Positions 46,267 to 57,990 are shown, counted from the first letter of the stretch. The stretch is DNA of 64,000 nt from Brachypterus glaber (GCA_958510825.1 OY294045.1:12017916-12081915); one strand, 5' to 3'. Program-made: numbers and translations. The notes: generated by a model not told the origin, from the letters alone.

Positions 46267-47056
46267 GTTATTTATAATACAAGGGCAAAAAGTTAAGTTT
46301 TTTAATTGAGTAGGTTTTTAGAAGCCGAGGGCCGGCCGATCGGGCCTGCCCGAGGGTAATAAACCTACGAAATAGAAATTTAACTTTTTGCCAGTGTATT
46401 ATACAATATTTTTTATTCGATTGTTACTAATTATAATAAATTATGAAAATATACTTAATTTTAAATTGCAAAAAGTATTTCTTTTTAGTGTCTTATTACT
46501 TATCTAGTTATCCATGACAAATTGCTATCCAATCAAATCGCTAAAATAACAATTGAATTTTTCTTTTGCGTGCGGTTTCATTTTCAAATTATAAAGTCTA
46601 TAGCTTGGTGATTAATTTCTGTTAAAATATGTCTGTTATGAAAATAGTAATACTTCTGAACCGTTCTATGAATATTATAAATATTGAAATTGATTTTACA
46701 ATTGAAATTTTGTGTTTTTAATTTATTTTAGTGGATGAATACAGTTTAATCAGTTAACATATATTTTGAGGTTATGTTATGGAAGAAATTTTTATTTTGT
46801 ATGAAATGATTATAATAACTGTATCTGGTCAAAAAGAACAGTTAGTTCAAGACCAAAAGTGACCTAAACGTCATATTTCTTTATAAATATTACGGTAAAG
46901 GTAAAGCATGTTCTTTTAAAAGGCTTAAAAATAACAAGTTTTAGTTAGCTGGCGAAAAAAACCTTTTTGGCCCTATGGCCACAAAGTTCAACTTTTCGCC
47001 CGTAAAACATTAACAAAAAGTGTCTCTTTAGAATCAATCGAATAAAAAAGATTTTA
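46267..47056 (+). repeat. Dispersed repeat family D, copy B
   Basis: Uninterrupted counterpart of 12493-13461. It shows the empty LINE target (GTCTTATTACTTATC at about 46490) and an extra GGCCGATCGGGCCTGC near 46333 in the GC palindrome. Confidence 0.85.
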
Positions 47057-48069
47057 AAATTTAGTTTTGTGAGTATACTAGTAGTGTATTCCATCCTGAC
47101 TATCTTTTTTTTTAATCTCAGCTCTCAGTCTTAGTTAGACATATTACACCGAAATAATCAGACAAATACATAAACTCCGCGCATTATCTATTTGAGTTGA
47201 TGGTCATTTGTTTCTTGTTATTTGGTTGGCAGAATATATTTAGTTACTTATGTAAGGTTTTCATCTTGTTTAAAATTTATTGTCAATCAAGACATTATTT
47301 TGACATTTATAAAAAAATCCAAATAATTTGCTTTAGCAAGAAGAAATAACAATAAAAGTGAATAAAAAGAAAACTAAAGCATTAATCTATAAACATTTTG
47401 TTTAAATGAAGTAATATAATGCAGTGCCCTATAAATTTTTGAAGTAAACACTATAACAGAGAATTTTTTGGTTAAAATAATACTGGTCCGTAATTTTATT
47501 CAGGTAATGTTAAATTTAAGTTTATAATAGCACTTTATGTATAAAAACTTACTTTTATTATAATTTTGAACAAAGTTTTACTTTTTAAACAGATTTTGTT
47601 ATAATTTGTAAGGCGTAAAATGACAGTCAATTTAACCTAAATGTTAAAAATTATCAAAAGCACAATGGGCTACAAAAATATTACTAAGAGTCATTTTTAA
47701 ACCACTAATCATAGCTTCCTTGATCCAATTTGTTACTCAGATAGATAATGCGCCGAGTATACTACATAATATTTAGTAAATATAAGGTAACAGGGGGAAT
47801 TAAGTACTTAAGTTAAGAAATTTAATTATAACCATAATGTTTTTTATTTAATTTAAAGTTATAATTCTACTTAAATATAAGAAAACCCAGATTTTTTCTG
47901 CTACATTCATTTTAATTTTTATTAAATAAACCAAAAATTTGCAGTAAAATTTCAAAAAAAGATTTTTTGGGCAATATATTGTCCAAGTTTTGCAACTGTG
48001 CCCCGCGGTACTCCAGAAAAAGGTTTTCATATAATTAAACTAGATGAAACATTGCAAGCACCCTGTCAA
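47057..48069. other. AT-rich spacer
   Basis: 47615-47672 is the reverse match of 11285-11341. No gene supported. Confidence 0.4.
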
Positions 48070-48642
48070 AACATCGGCACTATTGTACACTAGAGTCATC
48101 TAGTTTCTAGCAAATTTCAAACTAGGTGTTTTGTTTGATTTTAAATTCTGTATCTTTAAAACATTATGTTCTAGCAAAAAACTGTATATAACATTTTTTA
48201 TTTTTTAAAAAGAGCTTTTATTTAAAATATAATTTTTTGAAATCGTAAATATGTGAGATATGCTAAAAAAACCTTTTACTGCTTTAAACGCCAATATCTC
48301 GAAAACAATGCGTTTTAGGAAAACGTTGTTTATAAAATTTGTTGACGTTTAAAATTATCTTTTATATAAGTGCTAAATTAACGAAATACAATAATAATTG
48401 CCTTAATTATAAACAAAAAACGCTAAAAATAGGAGTTTTACCCTATTTTTACCCCCTTACCCTCAATCGTTTACCCCCAAAATCTAATCAGCTCTTCGGA
48501 ATACGATAAGAAACAATATGCAAAAAACCGCAAGTCGATATCTCATGTAGAAATGGAGTTAGAGAGTTTACACCCAGACAGACAGACAGACAGATTTCAA
48601 TACATCGGCACTCTTAGTAGCACTAAGTGCCGATGTAAAAAT
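48070..48642. mobile_element. TIR element with ACATCGGCACT ends
   Basis: ACATCGGCACTATTG at 48072 is mirrored by CACTAAGTGCCGATGT ending near 48637, next to the inner dyad GCACTCTTAGTAGCACTAAGTGC. Contains CAGACAGACAGACAGACAG at 48577. A left-truncated relative lies at 54126-54602. Non-coding. Confidence 0.65.
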
Positions 48643-49773
48643 CTTAAATAATTTTAAACATTTGAAATCGGGACAGGATTAACATTTTAAATAAAAATTT
48701 TATCAAACTCTGTTTATAAAAGATAAGAAATTGAATTGCTATAAATGAAATTTTTTAACGGTAGAAAATTCCACCCGGATTTTACATTTAAGTCGAGTAA
48801 AGTTATTAGATTTTTTCGAACAAGTTATTCGTCCAAATATTTTACATAAGTAGTAAAGGTTTTATAAAAGGAAATCAAAATATTCGAACGCGAAAATGAA
48901 AATAAACAGCAGAAACTATTTCTCGACGAGAATTAAAAATTATTTAAAATTAAGGGTACAAAGAGGGAACCTAATTTAAGAAAAGTAAAATAAATTTACA
49001 GGGTAATTCGAAAAAAGGTACAAAGTTTTGAATATGAAAAAGTTATTTATATAAATATAGCATATACCCGCTAATTCGTCCGCCTAGAAATCGAGACACT
49101 AAAAAGCATCAAGTTCACTGTTGCGGTATACTTCAAAACAATAAGGATTTCCCGTCGCCCATCGCCCTTTGCCCGTTGCCCTTGTCCCGTCGCCCATCAC
49201 CGGTCGCTCGTGGTCCGTCCCGGCTTGATAAAAACAATAAGGAAGTCCCGTCGCGGCTTGATGTAAGCCTATATAGATACATACAGACATACAGAGATAG
49301 CCGTGAAGCCCGTTCTTCGAACGGGTTAGTTAAAATCTTAAATTAGGTCTCTGAGACACGGACACTTTTAATTTAAAAAACTTTTTAACCCCCGTTTCGC
49401 CCCTTAGGTGTCAAATATCCAAAAATCCTGAAACACGTATCTATTCGATTTCGATATAGAACATTTTAGCACATATTTGGGTTAAATAATGTTCACATTA
49501 AAAAACGAGTTTTTTTTTAAGATATCATAAAACCCAAATGCTTTTGTTTTTCAATTTTGACAGTACTTTTTTTTATTGTCATTAAATATCAGTGTAATCA
49601 TTTTTAATTATGTCAGTTTTTTAAAGCTTGGGGCTAAAGAACGTAGATGAAATAGTACATGAAACTCGTTTGCAACTGGCACTTAGTGCACTCGAATGAG
49701 TTGTATACTCCGCTGGCGCGCCGTTGAAAAACATTCATTCTTATAATTGTTTGCTCGTATAGTTATGTTTAAA
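48643..49773. other. Spacer with GC-rich minisatellite
   Basis: 49150-49225 is an imperfect CGCCCATCGCCC/TTGCCC repeat. It is followed by CCCGTTCTTCGAACGGG (49298-49314), a tight palindrome. The surrounding text may be a LINE 3' region, not proven. Confidence 0.4.
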
Positions 49774-49893
49774 AATATTGTGCTTGTCGTGAGATATATG
49801 ATATTTGAGGGAAATGAACCAAATTTGTAGGTTTGGATAATAATATAATAATACTATAGTATTAGTAATAATTGTAATTTTTATATTCTCTGA

Positions 49894-49949
49894 TTGTTAC
49901 AGCCCTGAAGAAGTGACAATAAAGGTCACGAAACGTAGGCAACCTACAA
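49894..49949 (+). ncRNA. Hammerhead-ribozyme-like motif 1
   Basis: Core CTGAAGA (49904-49910) fits the hammerhead CUGANGA. Stem II GTGAC/GTCAC encloses loop AATAAAG, followed by GAAACGTA. Stem I pairs inner GCC with GGC, then an internal loop, then TTGT with ACAA. Deviation: one extra base between CTGAAGA and stem II. Stem III is only ACGT, as in minimal dimer-acting hammerheads. Confidence 0.6.
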
Positions 49950-50017
49950 ATTTGGTTCTTTAGTACTATAGTATTAGTAATGATTGTAGTAATAATTGTA
50001 ATTTTTGTATTCTCTGA

Positions 50018-50073
50018 TTGTTACAGCCCTGAAGAAGTGACAATAAAGGTCACGAAACGTAGGCAACCTACAA
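50018..50073 (+). ncRNA. Hammerhead-ribozyme-like motif 2
   Basis: Identical in core, stem I and stem II to the motif 124 bp upstream, so the unit was duplicated whole. Confidence 0.6.
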
Positions 50074-50124
50074 ATGTGGTTCTTTTCCCTCAAATATCCT
50101 ATATCTCACGACAAGCACAATATT

Positions 50125-50536
50125 CATTCTTATGCTCTTTAGAAAGTGGCAAACTTATTTTATAATACACATTTGTGATTAGTAATCACTTAAGATTTAT
50201 ACGAACATTCCAAGAAGTCCTTAAGATATATTTAAATATATTTCTTAAAGCGGAATCGTGCGATTGAATCTTTTACAATATCGGAGCGAGGCAAACTAGA
50301 TCGGAAAATGGTGGTCCCAAATAGAAAATGTAAATGCACGATAAAAAAAAGTGGAAAAATAAAATAAAACGATGAACATATCCAATAAGGTTTTAACCTG
50401 CAGGGATCGCGTTGCCTTGGAAACGGGACTCGAAGCCAAGTTTAGTTCACATTAGGGCGGGGGGCGGCAAAGCCTCGTCGTCACACGTTCCACACAAGAC
50501 GATTTACGGAAAACGTTTTTTTTTGTTTCTACTATA
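50125..50536. other. Spacer with GC-rich island
   Basis: 50400-50500 is CpG- and G-rich (GGGCGGGGGGCGGCAAAGCC). It also holds an X-box. A promoter or untranslated exon is possible. No coding exon was supported on either strand. Confidence 0.3.
50411..50424 (+). promoter_or_regulatory. X-box-like motif (RFX)
   Basis: GTTGCCTTGGAAAC fits the RFX consensus well and lies inside the GC-rich island, the most plausible of the three X-box-like sites here. Confidence 0.35.
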
Positions 50537-51133
50537 CACGGTGTTTGCAGTCTTATGGCATATATTAAAGGGAAAAATTCTAAATCACAAAACATGAAAA
50601 ACCAGTATAGGAACATAGGTCCGGAAACGACCCTTTAAAAGCTTACTAAAAATAAGGTTTTTAATTGATAACTCTGGTACCCTTTGAGATAAAGCGAAGA
50701 GATTTTGCGTGTCAATTAATTTTTTTGAATCTATCCAAAGGCATTTTTACCCAAATTTTTGATGTGTATTTTTTAAAAATAGCGATACCTTGAGTAAAGA
50801 TACATAAAAATGCCATATAGTGTAACACTGTAGAAGCAACCGTTTTCACAAAAAATGCAATTAAGTGAAAGTAAAATTTTGTGCCATCATAAATGTTACT
50901 TTTTAAAGGGATATTACTCCTTCAATATTACATTTAGGTGTTTCGGTGAAAAATACTGTTTTGCCTAGTTTTAAATTGGTGCTTTTTTTGTTCCCCATTC
51001 AACATGTCCATCTTCGATGGGCCGTAGCACCCTTAGTGCATATTTCCGGACATATGTTCCTTTGTTAGTTTTTCATATTTTGTGATGTAGTATCATCCCC
51101 TTTAATATATGCCATAAGACTGCAAACACCGTG
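50537..51133. mobile_element. TIR element with CACGGTGTTTGCAG ends, TA target
   Basis: Ends CACGGTGTTTGCAGTCTTAT are exactly mirrored at 51114-51133 and flanked by TA (50535-50536 and 51134-51135). Subterminal blocks (ATGGCATATATTAAAGGG, GAACATANGTCCGGAAA) are also inverted. 597 bp, no open frame, Tc1/mariner-like non-autonomous. Confidence 0.85.
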
Positions 51134-51135
51134 TA

Positions 51136-52956
51136 TTTAAAATACTTATGCCAACAAAAAATTATATCGCTTATATTCAATTAAACATGAAAAAAGTTGC
51201 ATTTTTTTAAGCAAATAAAAAATACAGATAAAACTTTCAATATTTTTGTTTTTTTTTTCAGCAAAGTAAAATAGTAATACTACTGATATTAAGGGAGATA
51301 TTCCAAAAAGTATCTAATACCCCCTTTGAGGAAATTATTTTATTTGTTCGTAAATCTTTTTGCAAATAAACATCTAGAAACTTAGAGGTATTAGAGAGTT
51401 TTACTTAAATAATATTTAAAATAGTTTTTTTTTCTGAAAATGTAATTAAAATGTAAAACAATAACATTTTGCTAATGGACTGCGGCCTATTTAGATTAGA
51501 TAAAGAGAGAAGTTCTACAGAAAGAGATAAAAGTATAATTATTAATGTTTTAAAAGAAAATTATGCATATTTTAAGAAAAAATAACATTTTAGATTATAT
51601 TTTAAATCACATTAAGGTAAGATATTTGTTTTTTTTTAAGTAAAAAGCAATTTTTTTTAATGTTTATAACACAGCTATGTGTACAGGAGGTCTAAAGTTT
51701 CCTAGGAAACTTATGACCTACTCTTTAATTTGACAGTCATTGATAATACCCCGTTGTGTGTGAAGATTTTGTACTTGTTTTTGTGTTTAATAAACTGTTT
51801 TATGTATTCTTTAATAATTTTGCATAAAATGCACTTTTTTTGTCGCACTGTGATAAAACCCAAATATAATATTTTTAGGGAATTTTCTTTTTGGGTTGGT
51901 ATTGAAGACATAAATTTATGTTGCCTAACGTATTGGACTTATGTCCATTAGCAACATTTCAATGGATAAATCACTAAATTATTTTCAAAAATCTACATTT
52001 TTGCATCTAAACACTATTTGCAAGGGAGGGTCTAGGAATTGTTTTTCTTATAAGAAAACCAAAGCAAAAAGAGATCAGTTGACTACATATAGGTTTTGAA
52101 TATGTAAAAAATACAAAAATAAAATTATGTGCCTTTTAGCCCAAACAATTGAAATCTTTATTAATGCATTTGAAAATCGAAAAAAAAAATATTTTTTTAT
52201 GAAACACGATTTTTTAATAAATTATATTTGTTATACTACATCGCGCATAAATTGAATCATGTGCTAAATTTCAGCAAATGAAATGAAATATTTAATTATT
52301 TTAACGAGGATCAAGGATTTTATTAAAAATTATTTATTTAGACAAAAATTTTAAAATTTGGTTAGGTACTGACTAATTTTTTTTAGGTAAAGAATATATA
52401 GCAGATATGTATTATTTTAAACATCTAGAAATAGTTAGGTGCGCCTGATAAGAAAATTTTAATTTTATTTTCTGTTTTAGATTTTTTATTGATATAAATA
52501 ATCATTGAGGAGAAATGGCTCAAATTAATAATAATATAAATATATAAACGCCTCAAATAAATTAAAGATTTTATTTACAGAAAACTACATTTAAACAGCA
52601 AAAAAAAAAAAAATAAAAAAAATAAATAGCTGTTATATTTTTTATTTAAACGAAAATAAGATTCTGGGTTAAATTTTAGCCTAAAACAATAAAATTAGCC
52701 CCCTCCCTCATTTAAAAATGGAAGAAAATATTAAAATTATGATTTTTTAATTTTCGAATGAAGTAGCTATTTAATTATATTTAACAATTATAATTATTAA
52801 ATAAAATCGTATCTAATAAAAAATCTGTTTTTAAATAAAGTAGGTGGGAATTATTTTTTTTAGCTGAAATTTTGCACGGAATCAAATTTTTGTATTTTTC
52901 ACGATATAAAGGGAGGCCAGGGGACACTTATTATTGTTTGTTTTAAATACCTCGTT
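51136..52956. other. Long AT-rich spacer
   Basis: Extremely AT-rich. A 16-bp palindrome AGTTTCCTAGGAAACT lies at about 51697-51712. Paired open frames of 66-73 codons at 51711-51951 lie on opposite strands and look incidental. No gene or element seen. Confidence 0.45.
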
Positions 52957-53220
52957 ATATATGGACAGTGTTATGCAATTATATGTTAACTCACATTGTG
53001 AGATGACAGTATGTTGTTAAAATTTTTCCTTAATAACTTTTAAACCATTTGACTTAAACACTTTAAATTAAGCATTTGCTTCACTTGTTCTTGTATCACT
53101 TGTACAAAATATCTAGTCTTTAATTCAATTCTTCTAAAAGATATTGAGTAAAATATTCGGCAACCTACTGTCATTTCACAATGTGAGTTGGCATACAATT
53201 GCATAACACTGTCCATATAA
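52957..53220. mobile_element. MITE with 55-bp inverted ends
   Basis: ATATGGACAGTGTTATGCAATT is mirrored by AATTGCATAACACTGTCCATAT. AACTCACATTGTGA.ATGACAGTA is also inverted. The 71-codon minus-strand open frame inside is not a gene. Abuts repeat J. Confidence 0.85.
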
Positions 53221-53221
53221 A

Positions 53222-53562
53222 GGGATTTATCCAATAGATATAGATAATAAGACAATTATCAGCTTTATTTTAAATAGATAAACTCAATAATAACCCCCGC
53301 GTGGCTTTTACTTTTTGAGTGGATAATTATTTATTTTACCCACTCAACTGTCACTTGTCAAATTATTTTCTTGTAAATGTCATTAAAATTTTTAATAAAA
53401 ATATGAATTCCTAAGCTATTTATTGGATAAAACCTTGTATGGCACTCATGCGCAAACCGATATTGCCCTCTCGAAAATTAACCTGTTTGGCTGACGCCTC
53501 GGTTAATTTTCTCATGGGCAATATCTTACTTTACCCACTAGTACCATAAATAACTATTATTT
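53222..53562 (+). repeat. Repeat J, copy 2
   Basis: Collinear with 40534-40862. The inner dyad has lost part of one arm (GGCTGACGCCTCGGTTAATTTTC). Confidence 0.88.
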
Positions 53563-53797
53563 TCTAGCGCTTTTCTGTCAGCCATTTCCAGTACAACCCT
53601 TAAGTCAACATTTAATTGAATGAGCAAACACATTCTTTGAGCAAAGTTCAATATCAAAGGGTCATGACGCGTCAAGTTAATTAACCAACATACCCTCTGA
53701 ACTAAACAAACTTTATTCTTTGGCAAATTGTTTTCTCCCAATATCAGCTTTGTTCCTTCCTTGTTTTCTAGAATTCTATTATATGCTTTCTGCTCAC
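53538..53797 (-). CDS. Candidate exon of an unidentified gene
   Basis: Minus-strand acceptor context (CATTAACTGAATAATTTTCAG, 53798 on) precedes an open frame starting GEQKAYNRILENKEGTKLIL. It runs through VQRVCWLINL and AQRMCLLIQL, two similar segments about 20 residues apart, to a stop at 53538. The composition is protein-like and unlike the low-complexity frames nearby. The last roughly 8 codons overlap repeat J, so the true end is uncertain. GTATGT inside (after QR) is an alternative donor. I do not recognise the family. It could also be a decayed transposon frame. Confidence 0.3.
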
Positions 53798-53800
53798 CTG

Positions 53801-54125
53801 AAAATTATTCAGTTAATGTAAGATAAAACAATGAGGAACAAGTTTTTTGGGTTTATACTGAAAAAATAAGGTGGTTGAGACAATTAATGCCATGTTCCTA
53901 ATATTGGCACCCCGTCTTAAACTTGTTAGTTCGTTCTCTATAAGTTGTAAAAATAACAAAAAAAATTGAAAATTTTATTAACACAAAGGTTGTATGTAAG
54001 TAAATTTTATACTTTTTTATGATACTAAAATTAAACATATTTATTTTTTTTTCACGAAAAAGTTGTAAAACCAATTAAAAATATTAAAAAGTTGTGGATT
54101 TACGAACAGGTTGTATAATTCACAA
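53801..54125. other. AT-rich spacer
   Basis: Pyrimidine-rich tract and branch-like CATTAAC just upstream of the candidate exon on the minus strand; nothing else. Confidence 0.35.
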
Positions 54126-54602
54126 AAAGTTGTAATTTTTAATAATTAAAATAGCTTTCGTTTAAAATATAATTTTTGAAGATCGTTTATAAACAATCGA
54201 GGTGTGCTAAAAAAATATTTTACTGCTTTAAACGCCAATATCTCGAATTTTAGGAAAAAAATTGTAACATTTTTTGACCAATTTAAAATTATCTTTCATA
54301 TAAGTTAATTAATAAAATACAACAATAATTGCCTTAATTATAACCAAAGAACACAAAAAATTAAAGTTTATCCTTCAAAATACTCTAAGAAACAATATGC
54401 AAAAACCCGCTTGTGGATATCTTATTTAGAAATAGAGTTTTCGAGTTTACAGATAGACGGACGAAAATTTTGTTTTACTGATTTCGACTCAGAAAGGCCT
54501 AAAACGTCGAAAAATGTGAAAAAAATATGGTCAATGATTTTGACTTTTCGGCGAAGATTTCAATTCATTGGCACTCTTAGTAGCACTAAGTGCTGATGTA
54601 AC
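54126..54602. mobile_element. Truncated relative of the 48070 element
   Basis: Shares TTTACTGCTTTAAACGCCAATATCTCGA, ATTGCCTTAATTATAA and the right end GGCACTCTTAGTAGCACTAAGTGC. The left terminus is missing. A 61-codon frame here is incidental. Confidence 0.65.
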
Positions 54603-54624
54603 AATAATAGTATATTAAAGACTA

Positions 54625-55065
54625 ATTTCATAACATACGTTTTTGGCGAACGAGTACAAGTTTAGAAAACGAGCCGCTCGCAGCTTTTTACAATTTTTTT
54701 GTATTTTGCTCTAAATTTTTTTAAATTGATGACTGATTTAGGGATTTTTGTTTCGGATTGGCATTACGCCATGTTTAAAATTCTAAAAACGAATATTATT
54801 TTGATATATTTTGTAGTCATTTTTTCTCTTTTTCAATGCAAGTAACCAAGCCATAATTTTAACACGGTAAAACATAACCTAAACACAAAATTTTGTAGAA
54901 AATTAAACTTTAAAGCGACGTTCATATTTGCCCGGAAAACGTGAAGCGATAGGCTTTTGTCTGTTACCAACCCAAAAAAAAAAAAGTAGAGACCTCTTAT
55001 GGGCCTATAAGAACACGCAAAATGCATGTGGTTATGAGCTTATAAGAGTCGCAAAATAGAAAAAG
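54625..55065 (+). repeat. Repeat G, copy with deleted hairpin
   Basis: CATAACATACGTTTTTGGCG, AAGTTTAGAAAACGAGCCGC, TATTTTGCTCTAAATTT and, on the right, CCTCTTATGGGCCTATAAGA to GTCGCAAAATAGAAAAA. About 50 bp of the hairpin present at 39727 is missing. Confidence 0.75.
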
Positions 55066-55813
55066 TAGTTTACTTAATATCTATCAATCTACTTAAAAAA
55101 ATACCCTGTATATTTTCTGGATTTGGCGCCCCTTACTACTTTTTCTGGGGAACGGACTCCTTCTCCCCCCCTTATTTGCTAATGAGTGCAGTTGATTTCA
55201 TAACTTTTTTTAGTCATTAACTTTTTGTCTGGCTCTGTATCATCTATATTATCAAGATACCTTTTAAAATTTCATTAAGTATTTTAAATCTGTTAGATAT
55301 TATGTAAACACCTAAGATCTATTATCTACTACTGGTATACTCATAAATCCTATTTAAAGCTTATATGTTTTAAATAAATTTTTAAAAACGGTAGTTCTTT
55401 ATTATTATAAAATCATATTTAACAATAATAATAAGATACCTATGCAACACATTTGCATAAGATTATACGTCATAAGAATAGGTAAATACTTACTTACCTA
55501 TTTTTATTCTTCCTTTTAAATTTACATAATAAGATTTACTACTATTAATTTTTTATTTATTCTCACGGTAGCTGTACGCGATGTACCCAAGTGTGGTATG
55601 TATGGTACTATAGGATAGGTAGGATAAATAGGATAAATTAGATTTTGCATAATTTTGCATATTAAAAATTTATTAACCTTTTTTATTCAATATGTTTTTG
55701 GGAATTGATCTTTGTTAGGTACTTGACATTTTGATACAAAATCGGTTAGGTATTTATATAACTAGGCAAAAAGAATTTGCATAAGTTGTAGATTTTATGT
55801 AATGGGAACCATA
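55066..55813. other. AT-rich spacer
   Basis: A short TAGGATAGGTAGGATAAATAGG run at 55613; no gene. Confidence 0.4.
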
Positions 55814-56793
55814 TTTGAGGCGTATAGTGCAAGAGTGGCCTATATGTGTTTTTTTGAGATTTGAGTTTTTTTTTATAAGGACATCTATATCTATATCTTT
55901 CATTACATACCACCCTCATAACAGAAGATTTTCTTTTTGGCACGATACAAGCCTTTAAAGCACTATTGCATTATTAAAATTATCACTTTTATTAGTGCAA
56001 GAGTGACCCACAGGTATAGGCTACCAGTCAAACATATTATTGGGGATGTTCAAAAAGCCAACTGTATCATTAAAAATGTCAATTTTATTCTTAAAAAAGC
56101 TAACAAGACAAGTTTTACCAAGGATTTATAAAGATATTTTTAGAAAAATTCTTAAAAAAGCCAAAATTTGTTTTATCGAAAAAGCTATTTTTTCGCCACA
56201 AAACAAATCATTTTCTCCACAAATGCAGGAGCGTTATGTTACCAATTTTGTACATTTTGCTTTATTAATAAAAAATAATTACAACACCTAAACTTTGAGA
56301 TCATAGGAACTGAAATCCATTTAGGTACTTTAGTTATTCTTCATTTTTAAAGGTAATTACTCCAAGGACAGTAAAAAAACGTTTATTTAATTATTCCAGA
56401 GCATAATTATTGGTATTTTGACTATTCTGTTATTAAATAACGAACATTTCTTTCACATGTAAAAATAATTAAAATTTAAAAGTAAAATGTGAGGTTAGAC
56501 TACTCAAAAAAAACGTGTTATTGAAGGTCAGATCTCGTTCGTAATGCAATAGTGGCCCAAAATGAACACAATGTATAGCGCAATAGTGATCCACCAATTG
56601 TTTTCTCTAAGAAAGTAAAATAAATTTGTTTGTCATACATTACCTTAATGTTGGTTGAGTCTGAAAACCCTAACAGATAAATTTTAAATACAATAATGCG
56701 TCCTAGATCAAAGATTAAAAAATCGTAGAAATTTAAATAGCCCTTATCTCGATATTTCCATAAAGTGAGATGGGCTACTCTTGCACGCCTCAT
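55814..56793. mobile_element. 1-kb TIR element with repeated GCAAGAGTGGCC motif
   Basis: TTTGAGGCGTATAGTGCAAG at the left is mirrored by TTGCACGCCTCATTT at the right. GTGCAAGAGTGGCC or variants recur at 55827, about 55957 (inverted), 55996, 56545, 56578 and 56772 (inverted). Open frames of 64-91 codons inside lack recognisable domains. Analogous in design to the 31225 element but with an unrelated motif. Confidence 0.6.
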
Positions 56794-56918
56794 TTATTAG
56801 CTGATTAAAAAAGACTTACATACTACTATAATCATAGATATTACCACGAACCAATTTTCTTTAAAACCAATCCCAACCAACAATTTTATATGGTCCAAAT
56901 ATGAGGTTTTAGCTCTAA

Positions 56919-57208
56919 GGGAACGTTTAAGTATTACGTAATGCAAAATTTGCCCATTTTTGACGGAAAACCGGTTATTGGCTATGGTTTTCCATCTCTA
57001 ATTTGTTTTCGTTTAGCGGATTTAGTGAACTGTTTGCAAGGAATCCGTCTCATTGTTAAAAACGTGATCCAATAAATAATTTATGTTTCTAATGTTTTAA
57101 GTGTTACGTAACATTTTTACTGACACCCACCCCCCCTCTGTAACGCGACCTAATATTTTCGATACCCCTCCACCCCCCTAGTGCCTTACGTAATACTTGA
57201 ACGCTCCC
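56919..57208. mobile_element. Harbinger-type MITE, copy 1
   Basis: Ends GGGAACGTTTAAGTATTACG and, inverted, GGGAGCGTTCAAGTATTACG, each flanked by TAA (56916-56918 and 57209-57211). A 3-bp TWA duplication with GGG termini fits PIF/Harbinger. It contains GACACCCACCCCCCCTC and an AACCGGTT dyad. No coding. A second copy is at 61740-62600. Confidence 0.82.
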
Positions 57209-57432
57209 TAAGGGTCAATAATTTTCTCCGAGATAATGATAGGCAGAGCGACAACGGCATTTTTTAAATTTTAGCTTACAAAATAAAGTGTTTAAAAAAT
57301 AAACAATTTCAATTATTTTTTACTAAACCTAGAAAGTATTAAAATACGTATTTCCTATTTTAGATTTTAAGCTTTCACGGCCATTAAGATATAAAGAACT
57401 TTCACTTTCGGGTTTAGACCGTGTTAATGGAT

Positions 57433-57492
57433 TTTCACTTTCCGACGTTTCGTCTCTTACTACTAGAGACATCTTCAGGGATTAATCTGAAA
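57433..57492 (-). ncRNA. Hammerhead-ribozyme-like motif 4 (minus strand)
   Basis: Exact inverted copy of the motif at 58020-58079, within the left arm. Confidence 0.6.
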
Positions 57493-57651
57493 CTAAGTTT
57501 CGAATCAACTTGTGTCACTATTTATGACGAGTTGTGGTTATTCACCCGTGACGAGGTTTTTCCTATCAAAGACTTCCATATAGCAGGTAACCAGTGTCCC
57601 GATTGATATTGTTAGGATGCTTGATGATTTCTATCGATTCCCGTATCTTCC

Positions 57652-57990
57652 TTGGCATTTTTCTGTTTTCTGTTTACGGTTTACATAGGTGAAACTAAGA
57701 GAAAAATTTCTACAAGACTTCAAGAGCATGAGCGCAATATAAGAAAGAAACAAATTTCCTTATCGGCAGTAGCCGAACATGTACATGAAACAGGTCATAA
57801 AATCAATTTGTCTGAAACAAAACAAATATTAACAGAAAACAGAAAAATGCCAAGGAAGATACGGGAATCGATAGAAATCATCAAGCATCCTAACAATATC
57901 AATCGGGACACTGGTTACCACTTACCTGCAATATGGAAGTCTTTGATAGGAAAAACCTCGTCACGGGTGAATAACCACAACTCGTCATAA
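57652..57990 (+). pseudogene. GIY-YIG endonuclease tail of a Penelope-like element
   Basis: The open frame to the stop at 57988-57990 contains VYIGETKRKISTRLQEH (residues 10-26), the second half of the GIY-YIG motif with the catalytic arginine region. It also has AVAEHVHETGH (40-50), the conserved EH...H segment of Penelope endonucleases, followed by a basic C-terminus. The part encoding the first GIY half and the linker cysteines is lost at the arm junction, where the frame runs into unrelated inverted sequence, and no reverse transcriptase precedes it. It is a truncated, presumably inactive remnant. Confidence 0.85.

Larger units (their letters stand above)
49774..50124 (+). mobile_element. 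Retrozyme-like tandem of hammerhead units
   Basis: Two same-orientation units (HHR-like cores 124 bp apart) are enclosed by inverted ends AATATTGTGCTTGTCGTGAG (49774) and its mirror at 50105-50124. Each unit ends CCTACAAATTTGGTTCTTT or a variant. Small non-coding tandem hammerhead units of this kind are known as retrozymes or as Penelope-like pseudo-LTRs. Confidence 0.6.

Noticed and set aside
52957..53255. 71-codon minus-strand frame
   Set aside because: Entirely within a MITE with 55-bp inverted ends.
56040..56291. 83-codon frame in the 55814 element
   Set aside because: Lysine/phenylalanine-rich, no recognisable transposase signature; an overlapping frame is equally open.
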